DNA from: an uncultured Planctomycetia bacterium
GTDB taxonomy: Bacteria > Planctomycetota > Phycisphaerae > FEN-1346 > JAACEH01
NCBI GenBank assembly: GCA_903929765.1
Contig: CAIYVX010000105.1
Location: 1-64,000 of the forward strand
DNA length: 64,000 bases
Direction of reading: 5' to 3'
Part shown: positions 54,625 to 63,749 of the stretch, piece after piece
Layout of the letters: every line of letters starts with the position of its first letter
How positions within the stretch are numbered: position 1 is the first letter of the stretch
The notes under the pieces: generated by a model
Seen by the model: the letters and a program-made list of their open reading frames with translations, nothing else
What the model was told of the DNA's origin: nothing
Database searches by the model: none
Made by a program: the position numbers and the translations under genes

Positions 54625-56205
54625 ATGAAGCGTAAACTGCTTATTGCGATACCGGGAGCCGTGCTGCTCCTGATCGTCGCCGCTTTACTGTTCCTCAGGT
54701 ACGGCACGGAAACGGCCCCCGTCCAGCGCTGGATGGCCAGCCAACTGGGCGCCGTCACCACCCAGTACCTCAACCCGCGGCTCTCGTTTGGAACCCTGCG
54801 CTATCACTACCCGCTCACGGCTACGGTGGACAACGTGCGGCTGGTGGCGGACGACCCGGCAAAGAAAGACGGCACCGTCGATATCTTTGTGGCCCAGAGG
54901 ATAACGCTGGAAATGGCCGCCATCCCGCAGTCCGGGCAGCCCTTGCGAATCCAGAAATTGATTCTGAACCACCCCGAGTTTCGCGCCGTCACGGTCAGCC
55001 GGCAGGATTCACGCCTGGTCGGCTGGAGCAACTTCCTGAAGGGACCGGCGGCGGCCCGGCCGGCGGCCCAGCCCGAAGCGAAACTCAGCGACGTGTTCGA
55101 GGTCCGCGTGGTCGAGGTCGCCGACGGCCTGATGGTCTACGATCCGCGCACGCCCGGCGTCAAGCCGATGGCCATCGACCAGGTCAACTTCCGCCTGAAG
55201 GTCGAACCCATCAAGAGCGGCGAGACGGGCTGGTACGTGGTCGAAATGAACCTCGAGCGCAAACCTGTTTTCGCCACGCATTTCGCCGGGCGAATGAACC
55301 TCGACACGATGGCCCTCGAGGCCCAGTCGCTTCGGACTTCGCTCACGCTCGGACGCGACCAGGACCACTACCTGCCGCCGCAGCTTCAGACCCTCCTCAA
55401 GGAACACGAAGTCACCGGCAACCTGGTGGTCGAGGCCAGCGGCTCGCTGCCGGTGAGCGACTGGCGGGCGGCAAATCTCAAGACCCACCTGACGTTGGTG
55501 GGCGGAAACATTGCGGTGGGGGAACATCGCCTGCCGCTCGAACACCTGGACGTCCGCTGGTCCATGGTCGGCCGGCGGGGCACGCTGGAGTCCCTGGACG
55601 CGGGCCTCCTGGGCGGCCGCCTCGGGGCCAAAGGCGAGGTGGCCCTCAACGATTCCCTGGTCGCCAATTTCGACGTGCACCTGGCCGATCTCCAGCTCCA
55701 GCAGTGCCTGAGAAACGCGGCCGGCGGCGAAGGAAAGTATAAGGGTAATCTGAGCGGCGACATCTCCTGGCAGGGGCCGCTGACCGAGCCGCGAAAACAG
55801 TCCCAGGGGCGCGGCGCCCTCCGCGTCGTCGACGGCGACCTGGTTCACGTGCCGGTCCTGGAGGACATCCTGGGCGCCGCGACCCGGACCATGAAAACGG
55901 TGGGCCTCGGTTCGGGCCAGACCGGGGACACCGCCGAAGTGGCCTTTACCTTCGAGGGCGACCGGGCCAACCTGGGCCAGATTCACGCCGTGACCCGCCT
56001 GGCGGCTCTGCATGGACACGGATACATATACTTAGACTCCCGACTTGACCTGCTCATCAACGCCGGGGCGGTCGAAAAAGTCGAATCGATGCTGGGCAAG
56101 GTCGGCGATCTGTTCGGCAAGATGTCCGACCAGGTTACCGCGTATGCCGTGACGGGCACCTTGAACCAGCCTCAGGTCCGGGTGACCCTGGCCCCAAACC
56201 TCTGA
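54625..56205 (+). CDS. AsmA-like / DUF748-like envelope protein
   Basis: 526 residues with a single N-terminal membrane helix (LLIAIPGAVLLLIVAALLFL) and a long beta-rich periplasmic part built of repeats such as IQKLILNHPEFRAVTVSR and LGGRLGAKGEVALNDSLVAN. The C-terminal region (GNLSGDISWQGPL, GALRVVDGDLVHVPVLEDIL, ALHGHGYIYLDSRLDLLINA) matches the AsmA-type C-terminal pattern, where a hydrophobic-groove bridge carries phospholipid towards the outer membrane. AsmA-like proteins are hallmarks of diderms. The gene stands 77 bp after the UbiB-like gene, perhaps co-transcribed. Confidence 0.8.
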   Translation: MKRKLLIAIPGAVLLLIVAALLFLRYGTETAPVQRWMASQLGAVTTQYLNPRLSFGTLRYHYPLTATVDNVRLVADDPAKKDGTVDIFVAQRITLEMAAIPQSGQPLRIQKLILNHPEFRAVTVSRQDSRLVGWSNFLKGPAAARPAAQPEAKLSDVFEVRVVEVADGLMVYDPRTPGVKPMAIDQVNFRLKVEPIKSGETGWYVVEMNLERKPVFATHFAGRMNLDTMALEAQSLRTSLTLGRDQDHYLPPQLQTLLKEHEVTGNLVVEASGSLPVSDWRAANLKTHLTLVGGNIAVGEHRLPLEHLDVRWSMVGRRGTLESLDAGLLGGRLGAKGEVALNDSLVANFDVHLADLQLQQCLRNAAGGEGKYKGNLSGDISWQGPLTEPRKQSQGRGALRVVDGDLVHVPVLEDILGAATRTMKTVGLGSGQTGDTAEVAFTFEGDRANLGQIHAVTRLAALHGHGYIYLDSRLDLLINAGAVEKVESMLGKVGDLFGKMSDQVTAYAVTGTLNQPQVRVTLAPNL

Positions 56206-56269
56206 GCCGGCCCGAGCGGATTCCCGGGGACGCCATCATTAATTCGCCGGATCCTCCCGCCATTTCCGC

Positions 56270-56298
56270 TTGAACCCTCTCGCCGGGTTGGGTATGAT
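56270..56298 (+). promoter_or_regulatory. Sigma-70-type promoter
   Basis: TTGAAC (56270-56275), 17 bp, TATGAT (56293-56298), 88 bp before the epimerase ATG. Confidence 0.65.
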
Positions 56299-56385
56299 CA
56301 CGCCATAACGTCGTTGCGGTCTTGGGAATGCCAACCGCCGCGGCGGGCAACGCCAAATGAGAATTGTCGGCTAAAAGGAGATCTG

Positions 56386-57315
56386 ATGAACCTGAAAAAC
56401 AAACGCATCATGGTCGTCGGCGGCACGGGAAAAATCGGCAAGCATTTCACCCCGCTCCTGGTCAGCCTCGGGGCGAAGGTCTCCACCGTCGCCCTCTTCC
56501 GCGACAAGAAAGAGCAGCGGGCCTACGAAGCCCTGGGCGTCAAGACCTACCATCGCGACCTCTCCCAGCTCGGGGCCCTCCAGGGCGTGCCGAAGAAGTT
56601 CGACTGGGTCTTCCACCTGGCCGGCCTCAAGTTCGGCAGCGAAGACAACCCCGACCTCACGCTCCGCGTCAACGTCTACTCCACCGCCCAGGTCATGGAG
56701 CATTTCGCCACCAGCGGCGCCATCGCTTACGCCTCCTCCGGCAACGTCTACCCCGACACCGCCGCCGGGGCCAGCGAGAAGGTGCTCCCCATCCCCCAAT
56801 CCTTCTACGCCCTGACCCGCGTCGGGGCTGAATTGATGATGGACTGGTACAGCCGCCGCAACTCGACCCCGTCGGTCATCCAGCGCATATTCTACGGCTA
56901 CAACACGGAGTTCGGCGTTCCCGCCGACATCGCCCGCCAGATTCGTGACGGCGAGACCATCGACCTCACGACATCAAAGGCCAACGTCATCTGGCTCGAC
57001 GATCTCATGGACCAGATGATCCGGGCCATGGATCAGGCCGACGTCCCCGCCAAGATTATCAACCTGACCCACCCCGAGATCGCCAGCGTCCGCACCATCG
57101 CCGAGAAACTCGGGCGGCTGATGGGCAAGAAGCCGCGCTTCAAGGGCCGGCCCAAAGGCATCAGCCTGCTGGCCGACGCATCGCTGGCCAAAAAACTTTT
57201 CGGCCAACCGCGCACCACGCTCGACGAAGGGCTGCGCCTCCTCGCCGAAAGCGTCATGAAACGCGAGCATCCGCTCGACCATCCCACCAAGTGGGAACAC
57301 CGCAAGGGCTTCTAG
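56386..57315 (+). CDS. NAD-dependent epimerase/dehydratase family protein
   Basis: 309 residues, extended short-chain dehydrogenase fold. The Rossmann motif is VVGGTGKIGKHFTPLL. DWVFHLAGLKFGSEDNPDL, the Ser-containing YASSGNVYPD, and a Y-x3-K position that reads YALTRVG (the Lys replaced by Arg) follow. The Lys-to-Arg change in the catalytic YxxxK is notable and could alter chemistry. C-terminal LGRLMGKKPRFKGRPKGISL and KKLFGQPRTTLDEGLRLL are typical of substrate-binding halves. AAAGGAG precedes ATG 56386. The Gfo/Idh/MocA gene follows 29 bp later, suggesting a two-step sugar modification; the substrate is unknown. Confidence 0.85.
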   Translation: MNLKNKRIMVVGGTGKIGKHFTPLLVSLGAKVSTVALFRDKKEQRAYEALGVKTYHRDLSQLGALQGVPKKFDWVFHLAGLKFGSEDNPDLTLRVNVYSTAQVMEHFATSGAIAYASSGNVYPDTAAGASEKVLPIPQSFYALTRVGAELMMDWYSRRNSTPSVIQRIFYGYNTEFGVPADIARQIRDGETIDLTTSKANVIWLDDLMDQMIRAMDQADVPAKIINLTHPEIASVRTIAEKLGRLMGKKPRFKGRPKGISLLADASLAKKLFGQPRTTLDEGLRLLAESVMKREHPLDHPTKWEHRKGF

Positions 57316-57344
57316 TCTGATCCGGGAAGCGCGATACTGACCGT

Positions 57345-58406
57345 ATGAAACCTATCGGCCTAGGACTCTGGGGACTCCAGCACCAGCATCCCCGCTGGTA
57401 CTGGCCCCTGTTTGCAAACCTGCCGCAATTCCGGCCCCTGTGCGTCTTCGACGGCGACCGCGACTTTGCCCGCGGCGAGGCGGAATTTTTCCGGCTCGAC
57501 CTCGCGTCCGACCCGGCCACCCTGCTCGCCCGGCCGGAAGTCGAAGCGGTCATGATTTTCCTGCCGCACCGGGAAATGCCGGCGGCCGTGGCCCAGGCCA
57601 TCGCCGCTGGAAAACACGTCCTGGTCGAAAAACCGATGGGGGCGACGCTGGCCGACGTGCAACGCGTTTGCAGCGCCGGCGAGGGCGCGACCGGACTCAA
57701 GATCACCACCGGCTACTGCTGGCGTTTCGATCCGATGGCCCGGCAAATCAAGGAGTGGATCGCGGCGGGACTGCTCGGCCGCATCACCCATTTCGAGGGC
57801 CGCATGACCGCCGGCGGACCCTGGCGCTATCTGCGCGACCACGCCCCGTGGATGCTCGAGGCCGCCCAGGGCGGCGGACCGCTGTGGAACCTCGGCGTCC
57901 ACTGGATCGACCTCTTCCATTGGTGGTCTGGGGATGAAGCGGTCGCGGTCCAGGCGACGTGCCGCTCTTATGGCGGCCAGCCGACCCGCACCATCGAAGA
58001 CAGTGCCGACGTGATTCTCGAATACGCTTCCAAGGCCGTGGCGATCCTGGACATCAGCTACACCGCCCCGCGCTCGTTCCCCCAGGCCCGCGACCTCTTC
58101 GTCTCGGTGCGCGGCACGCTCGGCTCGGTGCTCTGGTACCCTTCCTGGGGCGGCGACGATCATGAAGTCCTTTTTGCTTCCGACCACGAAACGCTCGCCG
58201 GTAGCCCGGTGCAGCACATCAAAATGCCGACCGCGAGAATTCCCGGATATTGCGGCCAGATGGGCCTGGATTACCTGGCCGATTGGGCCGAGGCCATTCG
58301 CCGCGACCGCCCGGTCGCCATTTCCGTGACCGACGGCCTCCGCGCCGCCGTCATCGCCGACGCCGCGCTCCGCAGCGCTGCGGAGGGGCACAAAATTTCG
58401 CTGTAA
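57345..58406 (+). CDS. Gfo/Idh/MocA-family oxidoreductase
   Basis: 353 residues. The N-terminal NAD(P)-binding domain starts GLGLWGLQHQHPRWYWPL and contains AVMIFLPHREMPAAVAQAIA and the signature GKHVLVEKPMGATLADVQ (EKP). The C-terminal domain has GGPLWNLGVHWIDLFHWWSG with the H-x2-D-x3-W pattern of sugar dehydrogenases, and WAEAIRRDRPVAISVTDGLR near the end. It probably oxidises or epimerises a sugar or inositol derivative together with the epimerase upstream. No strong ribosome binding site precedes ATG 57345, consistent with coupling to that gene. It is convergent with pgl. Confidence 0.9.
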   Translation: MKPIGLGLWGLQHQHPRWYWPLFANLPQFRPLCVFDGDRDFARGEAEFFRLDLASDPATLLARPEVEAVMIFLPHREMPAAVAQAIAAGKHVLVEKPMGATLADVQRVCSAGEGATGLKITTGYCWRFDPMARQIKEWIAAGLLGRITHFEGRMTAGGPWRYLRDHAPWMLEAAQGGGPLWNLGVHWIDLFHWWSGDEAVAVQATCRSYGGQPTRTIEDSADVILEYASKAVAILDISYTAPRSFPQARDLFVSVRGTLGSVLWYPSWGGDDHEVLFASDHETLAGSPVQHIKMPTARIPGYCGQMGLDYLADWAEAIRRDRPVAISVTDGLRAAVIADAALRSAAEGHKISL

Positions 58407-58430
58407 CTCGAAACCGGAAAGTTGTTGTCG

Positions 58431-59171
58431 TTAGTTTTTAATTTTTAATTTCTTTCCCGCCCCCGCATCCACCAGCCACACCAACTCCCCATCCGTCGGC
58501 TCGATCATCTGCGCCGGCAGGTTAGAAATATCTCTCGGCCTCTCCCGCACCCGCCGCAAAATATCCGCCTTGTCCCGCCCCGCCACCAGAAAGACCACCA
58601 GCGCCGCCGAGTTAATCGCTCCGGCCGTCAGCGTCACCCGCCACAAGTCCTCCTCGGCCAGGAAAACTTCCGCCGCCCAACGGCGCTCTTCCTTCAAAAC
58701 GGCAGCCCCCGGAAAGAGCGACGCCGTGTGACCGTTGGCGCCCAGCCCCAGCAACACCAGGTCGAACCTCGGCCGCCCCTCGGGAAAATATTCTTTCAGG
58801 GTTTCTTCGTACCGCGCCGCCGCGGCCGCCGGATCGCCGGCGCAGCGGATCGGATGCACCTGCCCCGCCACGACCGGCACATGGTCGAGCAGCGCTTCCC
58901 GGGCCATCCGCTCGTTGCTCCGCTCGTCGTTGGGCGGCACGCACCGCTCGTCGCCCCAGAAGACGTGGAAAGAGGGCCAGGGCACCCGGCTCCGCCACGG
59001 CTCCTCGGCCAGAATTTCATAAGTAGATCGCGGGGTCGCCCCGCCGGAGAGGGCCACGACGAATCGCCCGCGCGCCGCCACGGCCGTCCGCGCCGCCTCG
59101 GCGAAAAGTTCCGCGGCCGCCAGAGCCAGCGCCGCCCCATCCGCGTAAACCCGCACCGCGTCGGCGCTCAT
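58431..59171 (-). CDS. pgl: 6-phosphogluconolactonase
   Basis: 246 residues of the DevB/Pgl family, hydrolysing 6-phosphogluconolactone in the oxidative pentose phosphate pathway. Motifs: VVALSGGATPRSTYEIL, FHVFWGDERCVPPNDERSN, FDLVLLGLGANGHTASLFPG. ATG 59171 overlaps the zwf stop as ATGA, so the pair is translationally coupled; longer readings cross zwf. The final KKLKIKN and stop are encoded by the AT-rich repeat TTTTTAATTTTTAATTTC (58434-58455), so the natural end was probably slightly earlier. Confidence 0.94.
   Translation of the reverse strand: MSADAVRVYADGAALALAAAELFAEAARTAVAARGRFVVALSGGATPRSTYEILAEEPWRSRVPWPSFHVFWGDERCVPPNDERSNERMAREALLDHVPVVAGQVHPIRCAGDPAAAAARYEETLKEYFPEGRPRFDLVLLGLGANGHTASLFPGAAVLKEERRWAAEVFLAEEDLWRVTLTAGAINSAALVVFLVAGRDKADILRRVRERPRDISNLPAQMIEPTDGELVWLVDAGAGKKLKIKN
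58434..58455. repeat. AT-rich repeat forming the pgl 3' end
   Basis: TTTTTAATTTTTAATTTCTT, matching blocks at 18463-18500 and 38014-38052. It supplies the last codons and stop of pgl. Confidence 0.8.
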
Positions 59172-60718
59172 TCCCCCGCCCCCTCCACGTGGCCCGTCTC
59201 GGCGTGGCCCGAGTCGTGCAACGTCGGGGCCAGCCAGCGCCGCCCGTCCTGCGCGATCAGCGCCCCGGCCACCTCCGGCCCCCACGTCCCCGCCTCGTAC
59301 ATCGGCAGGTCCACCGGCTCGCTCGACCGCCAGGCCTCCAGGATCGGCTCGATGATGCCCCAGGCCGTCTCGAGCTGATCGGCCCGCATGAACTGCGTCG
59401 CGTCGCCCAGCATCACGTCCAGCAGGAGCGTCTCGTAAGCCTCGGGGGCGGCCACGTGAAAAGAGTCTTTATAACTGAATCGCATATGTACCGGCTTCAG
59501 GCGCATGGCCTCACCCGGATGCTTGGCCTGGAACCGCACCAGAATGCCCTCCTCCGGCTGAATGCGAATGACGATCCGGTTCGGCTCCCATTCCTCCAGC
59601 ATCGACCGGGGAAACGACTGGTGCGGCACCGGCTCGAAGACGATGCTGATCTCCGAGGCCCGCGACGGCAGCCGCTTGCCCGTCCGCAGATAAAACGGCA
59701 CGTCCTGCCACCGCCAGTTGTCTACAAACATCTTCACGGCGGCAAACGTCTCCGTCGTCGAGTCCTGGGCCACGCCCTTCTCCTGCCGGTAGCCCAGCAC
59801 CGGCAGGCACGAAATCCCGCCCGGCCCGTACTGCCCGCGCACGGCCAGGGCATGCACCTGGTCCGGCGGAATCGGCCGCACCGCCCGCAGCACGTCCACC
59901 TTCTTGTTGCGAATCTCGTCGGCCTGGTAGGAGACCGGCGGCTCCATCGCAATCAGGCAGAGCACCTGCATCAGGTGGTTCTGCACCATGTCGCGCAGGG
60001 CCCCGGCCCGCTCGTAATAACCGCCCCGGTGCTCCACGCCCACCGTCTCGGCCACCGTGATCTGGACGTGGTCGATGTAGCGGCGGTTCCAGATCGGCTC
60101 GAACAGGGAATTGGCGAAGCGGAAGGCCAGGATGTTCTGCACCGTCTCCTTGCCCAGGTAATGGTCAATGCGATAGATCTGGTGCTCGTCGAAAACAGCG
60201 GTCAGCTTCCGGTCCAAAGCCCGGGCCGACTCCAGGTCGTGCCCGAACGGCTTCTCGACCACGATCCTGGCCCGCGTCCGCTCCCGCGCGAGCCGCGCCT
60301 TGCCCAGTTGCGCCGCCAAGTCCTCGATCAGCGCCGGCGGGGTCGCCTGATAAAATATCTGGTTCGCCTTCACACCCCAGGCCGCGTCCAGTTTCGCCAG
60401 CTTTTCGGCCACCGCCTTGAAGACCGCCGGCCCGTTGAAATCGCCGGAAAAGTAACTGATTTGCGAGGCAAACGCCGCCCAGGCCTTTTCCTCCACCCGG
60501 CCGCGCCGCGAAAACTGGTCCACGCCCTCCCGCAGCCGCGCCCGGAACTTTCCCACCGTCATCGGCTTGGCGTCCACGCCGATCACCGCAAACTTTTCCG
60601 CCAGCCACTTGTCCAGGTAGAGGTTGTAGAGCGCCGGCACCAGCTTCCGCCAGGTCAGGTCGCCCCCCGCTCCGAAAATCACGATCACCGCCGGGTCCGC
60701 TCGCCGATATGCTTTCAT
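59168..60718 (-). CDS. zwf: Glucose-6-phosphate 1-dehydrogenase
   Basis: 516 residues. Coenzyme site IFGAGGDLTWRKLVPALYNL (usual GASGDL), substrate-binding EKPFGHDLESA at 155-165 and the active-site RIDHYLGKETVQN with D185-H186. Further Zwf segments are FEPIWNRRYIDHVQITVAE and AGALRDMVQNHLMQVLCLIA. It catalyses the first step of the oxidative pentose phosphate pathway, making NADPH or NADH. AAAAGGAG lies 6 bases before ATG 60718. It follows nuoN by 53 bp on the same strand and overlaps pgl, so respiratory complex I and this pathway may share a transcript. Confidence 0.97.
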   Translation of the reverse strand: MKAYRRADPAVIVIFGAGGDLTWRKLVPALYNLYLDKWLAEKFAVIGVDAKPMTVGKFRARLREGVDQFSRRGRVEEKAWAAFASQISYFSGDFNGPAVFKAVAEKLAKLDAAWGVKANQIFYQATPPALIEDLAAQLGKARLARERTRARIVVEKPFGHDLESARALDRKLTAVFDEHQIYRIDHYLGKETVQNILAFRFANSLFEPIWNRRYIDHVQITVAETVGVEHRGGYYERAGALRDMVQNHLMQVLCLIAMEPPVSYQADEIRNKKVDVLRAVRPIPPDQVHALAVRGQYGPGGISCLPVLGYRQEKGVAQDSTTETFAAVKMFVDNWRWQDVPFYLRTGKRLPSRASEISIVFEPVPHQSFPRSMLEEWEPNRIVIRIQPEEGILVRFQAKHPGEAMRLKPVHMRFSYKDSFHVAAPEAYETLLLDVMLGDATQFMRADQLETAWGIIEPILEAWRSSEPVDLPMYEAGTWGPEVAGALIAQDGRRWLAPTLHDSGHAETGHVEGAGE

Positions 60719-60771
60719 GTCGTCTCCTTTTGCCTTCGCCCCCGCCGCACTTCATTATAACTCCGCCGCCG

Positions 60772-62256
60772 TCACCACCCGCCGCCCATCCACGCTCGCA
60801 CCAACTCCGCCAGCGGTCCCGGCCAGACGCCGATCAACACCACGGCTGCGCCCAGACCGGCCAGCACCACCCCCGTCGCTACGCCGATTCGCGGCAACTC
60901 TTTTTCCTCCGTCGCCCGCCGCTCAAACATCGCCCAGACGACGCGCAGATAATAGAACAAGCCAATCCCGCTGTTGGCCACCAGGATAATTACCAGCGCC
61001 CACAATCCCGCCCCGGCCCCCGCCGTCAGCAAATAAAATTTCCCCACGAAACCCGCCGTCAGCGGTATCCCCGCCAGCGACAACATCGCCACCGTCATCA
61101 GCGCCGCCAGGGCCGGTCGCCGCCAGGCCAACCCGCGATAATCCTCCAGCGATTCCGCTTCTCCATTCGCCCCCGACAGCGCCGTCACCACGCCGAAGGC
61201 TGCCAACGTCGCCGCAAAATAGGTCACCAGGTAAAATCCCGCCGCTGTCGCCCCTGCCGCGCCGCTCACCAGCACCGCCACCAACAAATACCCCAGGTGC
61301 GAGATCGACGAATACGCCAGCAGCCGTTTCACGTTACGTTGCCGCAAGGCCAGCAGGTTTCCCGTAAACATCGACGCCACGGCGATGGCCGCGAGAATCC
61401 AGAAGACGGGGGCACTCGGACAAACACCCCCACTATAATAAACCGCTCGATCTCCGAAATAATAACCCGCCCACGGCGACCCGCGCGCCATACGCAACAC
61501 CAACGCCAGCACCGCTCCTTTCGACACCGTCGCCACCAGCGCCGTCACCGGCGCCGGTGCGCCCTGATAAACATCCGCCGTCCAAAGATGGAACGGCACG
61601 ACCGCCAGCTTGAAGCCGATCCCGACAAACATCATCACACAACCGACCATGGCCACAAGACCAAGAGGACCAGGGCCATATTGGCCGTATAGCCAGTCCA
61701 CCCAAAAGAAAATCATCGACCCACGGTCGAAGTAGACCAGGCCCATCCCGAAAAATACAAACGCCGACGCCGTCCCGCCGAGCACCAAGTACTTCAAACT
61801 CGCCTCCACGCCCAGCCGGCCCCGCTCGTAAGCCACCAGGCCGTATAGCGACACGCTCAACACTTCCAGGCCCAGGAAGAACGTAGCGAAGTGTATGCTT
61901 ATCGCCAGAACCATCCCCCCCAGCGCCGCCAGCAGCAGCAACACATAATATTCCTCCGCCCGCTCCCTGCGACGCGACAAATAACCATATGAGAGTATCC
62001 CCACCACCAGGTTCGCCGCCAGCACGAGGCCGATGACGAACAAGGCCTGATTGTCCATGACCGCCAGGTGCCCCACATATCCTTTCTTCAGCCACAGATT
62101 CACCAATACCTCCGCCAGCGCCGCCGCCAGACCCGTGAGCGCAATCCCCGCCGTCGCCGCATGGCTGCGCCGCACGGCAATGGCCAGCATCGCCGCCACC
62201 GCCGCAGCGGCCACGATCACCAGTGGCAAGAGGATGATTACGTCCTCGCCCGTCAC
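60772..62256 (-). CDS. nuoN: NADH-quinone oxidoreductase subunit N
   Basis: 494 residues, 14 predicted transmembrane helices. Proton-pump motifs are present: FLGLEVLSVSLYGLVAYERG with the conserved Glu, ASLKYLVLGGTASAFVFFGM with the Lys, FKLAVVPFHLWTADVYQGAP, and LLAYSSISHLGYLLVAV. NuoN is one of three antiporter-like membrane subunits of complex I. It probably starts at GTG 62256, overlapping the nuoM stop (GTGA). A short Gly/Tyr/Cys stretch near residues 260-275 (YYSGGVCPSAP) interrupts an otherwise conserved loop. Confidence 0.96.
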   Translation of the reverse strand: MTGEDVIILLPLVIVAAAAVAAMLAIAVRRSHAATAGIALTGLAAALAEVLVNLWLKKGYVGHLAVMDNQALFVIGLVLAANLVVGILSYGYLSRRRERAEEYYVLLLLAALGGMVLAISIHFATFFLGLEVLSVSLYGLVAYERGRLGVEASLKYLVLGGTASAFVFFGMGLVYFDRGSMIFFWVDWLYGQYGPGPLGLVAMVGCVMMFVGIGFKLAVVPFHLWTADVYQGAPAPVTALVATVSKGAVLALVLRMARGSPWAGYYFGDRAVYYSGGVCPSAPVFWILAAIAVASMFTGNLLALRQRNVKRLLAYSSISHLGYLLVAVLVSGAAGATAAGFYLVTYFAATLAAFGVVTALSGANGEAESLEDYRGLAWRRPALAALMTVAMLSLAGIPLTAGFVGKFYLLTAGAGAGLWALVIILVANSGIGLFYYLRVVWAMFERRATEEKELPRIGVATGVVLAGLGAAVVLIGVWPGPLAELVRAWMGGGW

Positions 62257-63749
62257 CGCCCGCCCTCCGTGTTGCTGTCATGTAGGGCGGATGCGTTGTT
62301 TGCAGCCGCCGCAGTAAAATTCTGTTTTCCGTTGGCCGTTATCACCCCCGGATGAATTCCAATCCAGACCAGCGCCGCCACAAGCGCCGCCGCAATCGCT
62401 CCTTCCCGCCACGAGAGATCCTTCACCGGCCGCTCATCTTTCCGCGGCCCGTGGAAAATTACCCCCATCAATCGCACGGCATAAATCACCGACGCTATCA
62501 TGCCCAGCGCCGCCAGAACCGCAAACACCGGATGCTCCCGGTACGTGCCCAGCAACACCAGAAATTCTCCCGCGAAATTCGCGAGGCCCGGCAGCCCCAT
62601 CGCTGCCAGCGCGAAAATCAGCGTCGCCGCGCCAGCGCGCGGCATCGCCGACCACAGCCCGCCCAGCGCCTCGATGTTCCGCGTCCCGAAGCGCCGCTCC
62701 AGCACGCCCGCCATGAAGAACAGTCCGGCGGCGCTCAGGGCGCTGGCCACCATGACGAGTACCGCGCCTTGTAACGCCGTCTGGTCGAACGCAAAAACCG
62801 CAAGCAGAATAAAGCCCATGTGACTGATGCTCGAATAGGCCGCCAGACGCTTCAAATCCCGCTGCGCGAACGCCATCGTTGCCCCGTACAGAATTCCGAT
62901 CACTCCCAGCGTCATGGCCACCGGGGTAAAATCTCGCGCCGCCGCCGGAAAGAGCGGCACGACGAGCCGCAACATCCCGTACGCCCCGACCTTCACCGCC
63001 AGCCCCGCAATATCCACCCCGCCAGACGCCGGGGCCTGTTCATGCGCGTCCGGCAGCCAGACGTGCAGCGGCACGGCCGGCAGCTTCACCGCCAGCGCGA
63101 CAAAGACCGCCAGCATCATCCAGAACGCCGCCGCCCCTGCGACCGGCGTGCCAAGAAGCTTCAGATAATCGAAGGTATATGACCCGACCGCCCGCTGATG
63201 GCTGATCGCCAGGGCGATGAAGGCCACGAGCATCAGCACCGCGCTGGCCTGGCCGAAAATAAACATCTTGAGCGCCGCCGGACCGCGCCGCGGGCCGCCC
63301 CAGACCGCGATCAGGAAATAGAGCGGCACCAGGAGCGCCTCCCAGGCGACGTAAAACAAAACGAGGTCGAGCGAGAGCAGAATCGCCTGCGTCGCCGCCA
63401 CCGCCCAGAGCAGATTGAAATGGAAAAATCCGACCCGCTCCCCGATTCCGCGCCACGAAACGCCGACAGCCAAGAGTCCCAGAAATGCCGCCAGAACCAC
63501 CAGCGGCGCGCTCGCCCCGTCCATCCCCAGATGCACACTGATGCCGAATTGCGGCAGCCAGGGACACTGGAATTCTGCGAACCAACCGCTCGCACCCGCT
63601 CCGCCCGACCACGCCGCCACGGCCAGCGCGAGATCGAGCGCCATGGCCACGAGCGCCAGCGTCCGCGCCGCACCCGCCGACCGCCGTCCGGCGATCCACG
63701 CGGCCGCGCCGCCCAGGAGCGGCAAGAAAATGATCCACCCTAATATCAT
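62253..63749 (-). CDS. nuoM: NADH-quinone oxidoreductase subunit M
   Basis: 498 residues from ATG 63749, which overlaps the nuoL stop (ATGA). Motifs: VAWEALLVPLYFLIAVWGG with the key Glu, ALKMFIFGQASAVLMLVAFI, KLPAVPLHVWLPDAHEQAPA, LAAYSSISHMGFILLAVFAF, GLPGLANFAGEFLVLLGTYR. This is the second antiporter-like pump of complex I. The C-terminal tail (ITANGKQNFTAAAANNASAL) is polar and longer than usual. The order nuoL-nuoM-nuoN is standard. Confidence 0.97.
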   Translation of the reverse strand: MILGWIIFLPLLGGAAAWIAGRRSAGAARTLALVAMALDLALAVAAWSGGAGASGWFAEFQCPWLPQFGISVHLGMDGASAPLVVLAAFLGLLAVGVSWRGIGERVGFFHFNLLWAVAATQAILLSLDLVLFYVAWEALLVPLYFLIAVWGGPRRGPAALKMFIFGQASAVLMLVAFIALAISHQRAVGSYTFDYLKLLGTPVAGAAAFWMMLAVFVALAVKLPAVPLHVWLPDAHEQAPASGGVDIAGLAVKVGAYGMLRLVVPLFPAAARDFTPVAMTLGVIGILYGATMAFAQRDLKRLAAYSSISHMGFILLAVFAFDQTALQGAVLVMVASALSAAGLFFMAGVLERRFGTRNIEALGGLWSAMPRAGAATLIFALAAMGLPGLANFAGEFLVLLGTYREHPVFAVLAALGMIASVIYAVRLMGVIFHGPRKDERPVKDLSWREGAIAAALVAALVWIGIHPGVITANGKQNFTAAAANNASALHDSNTEGGR

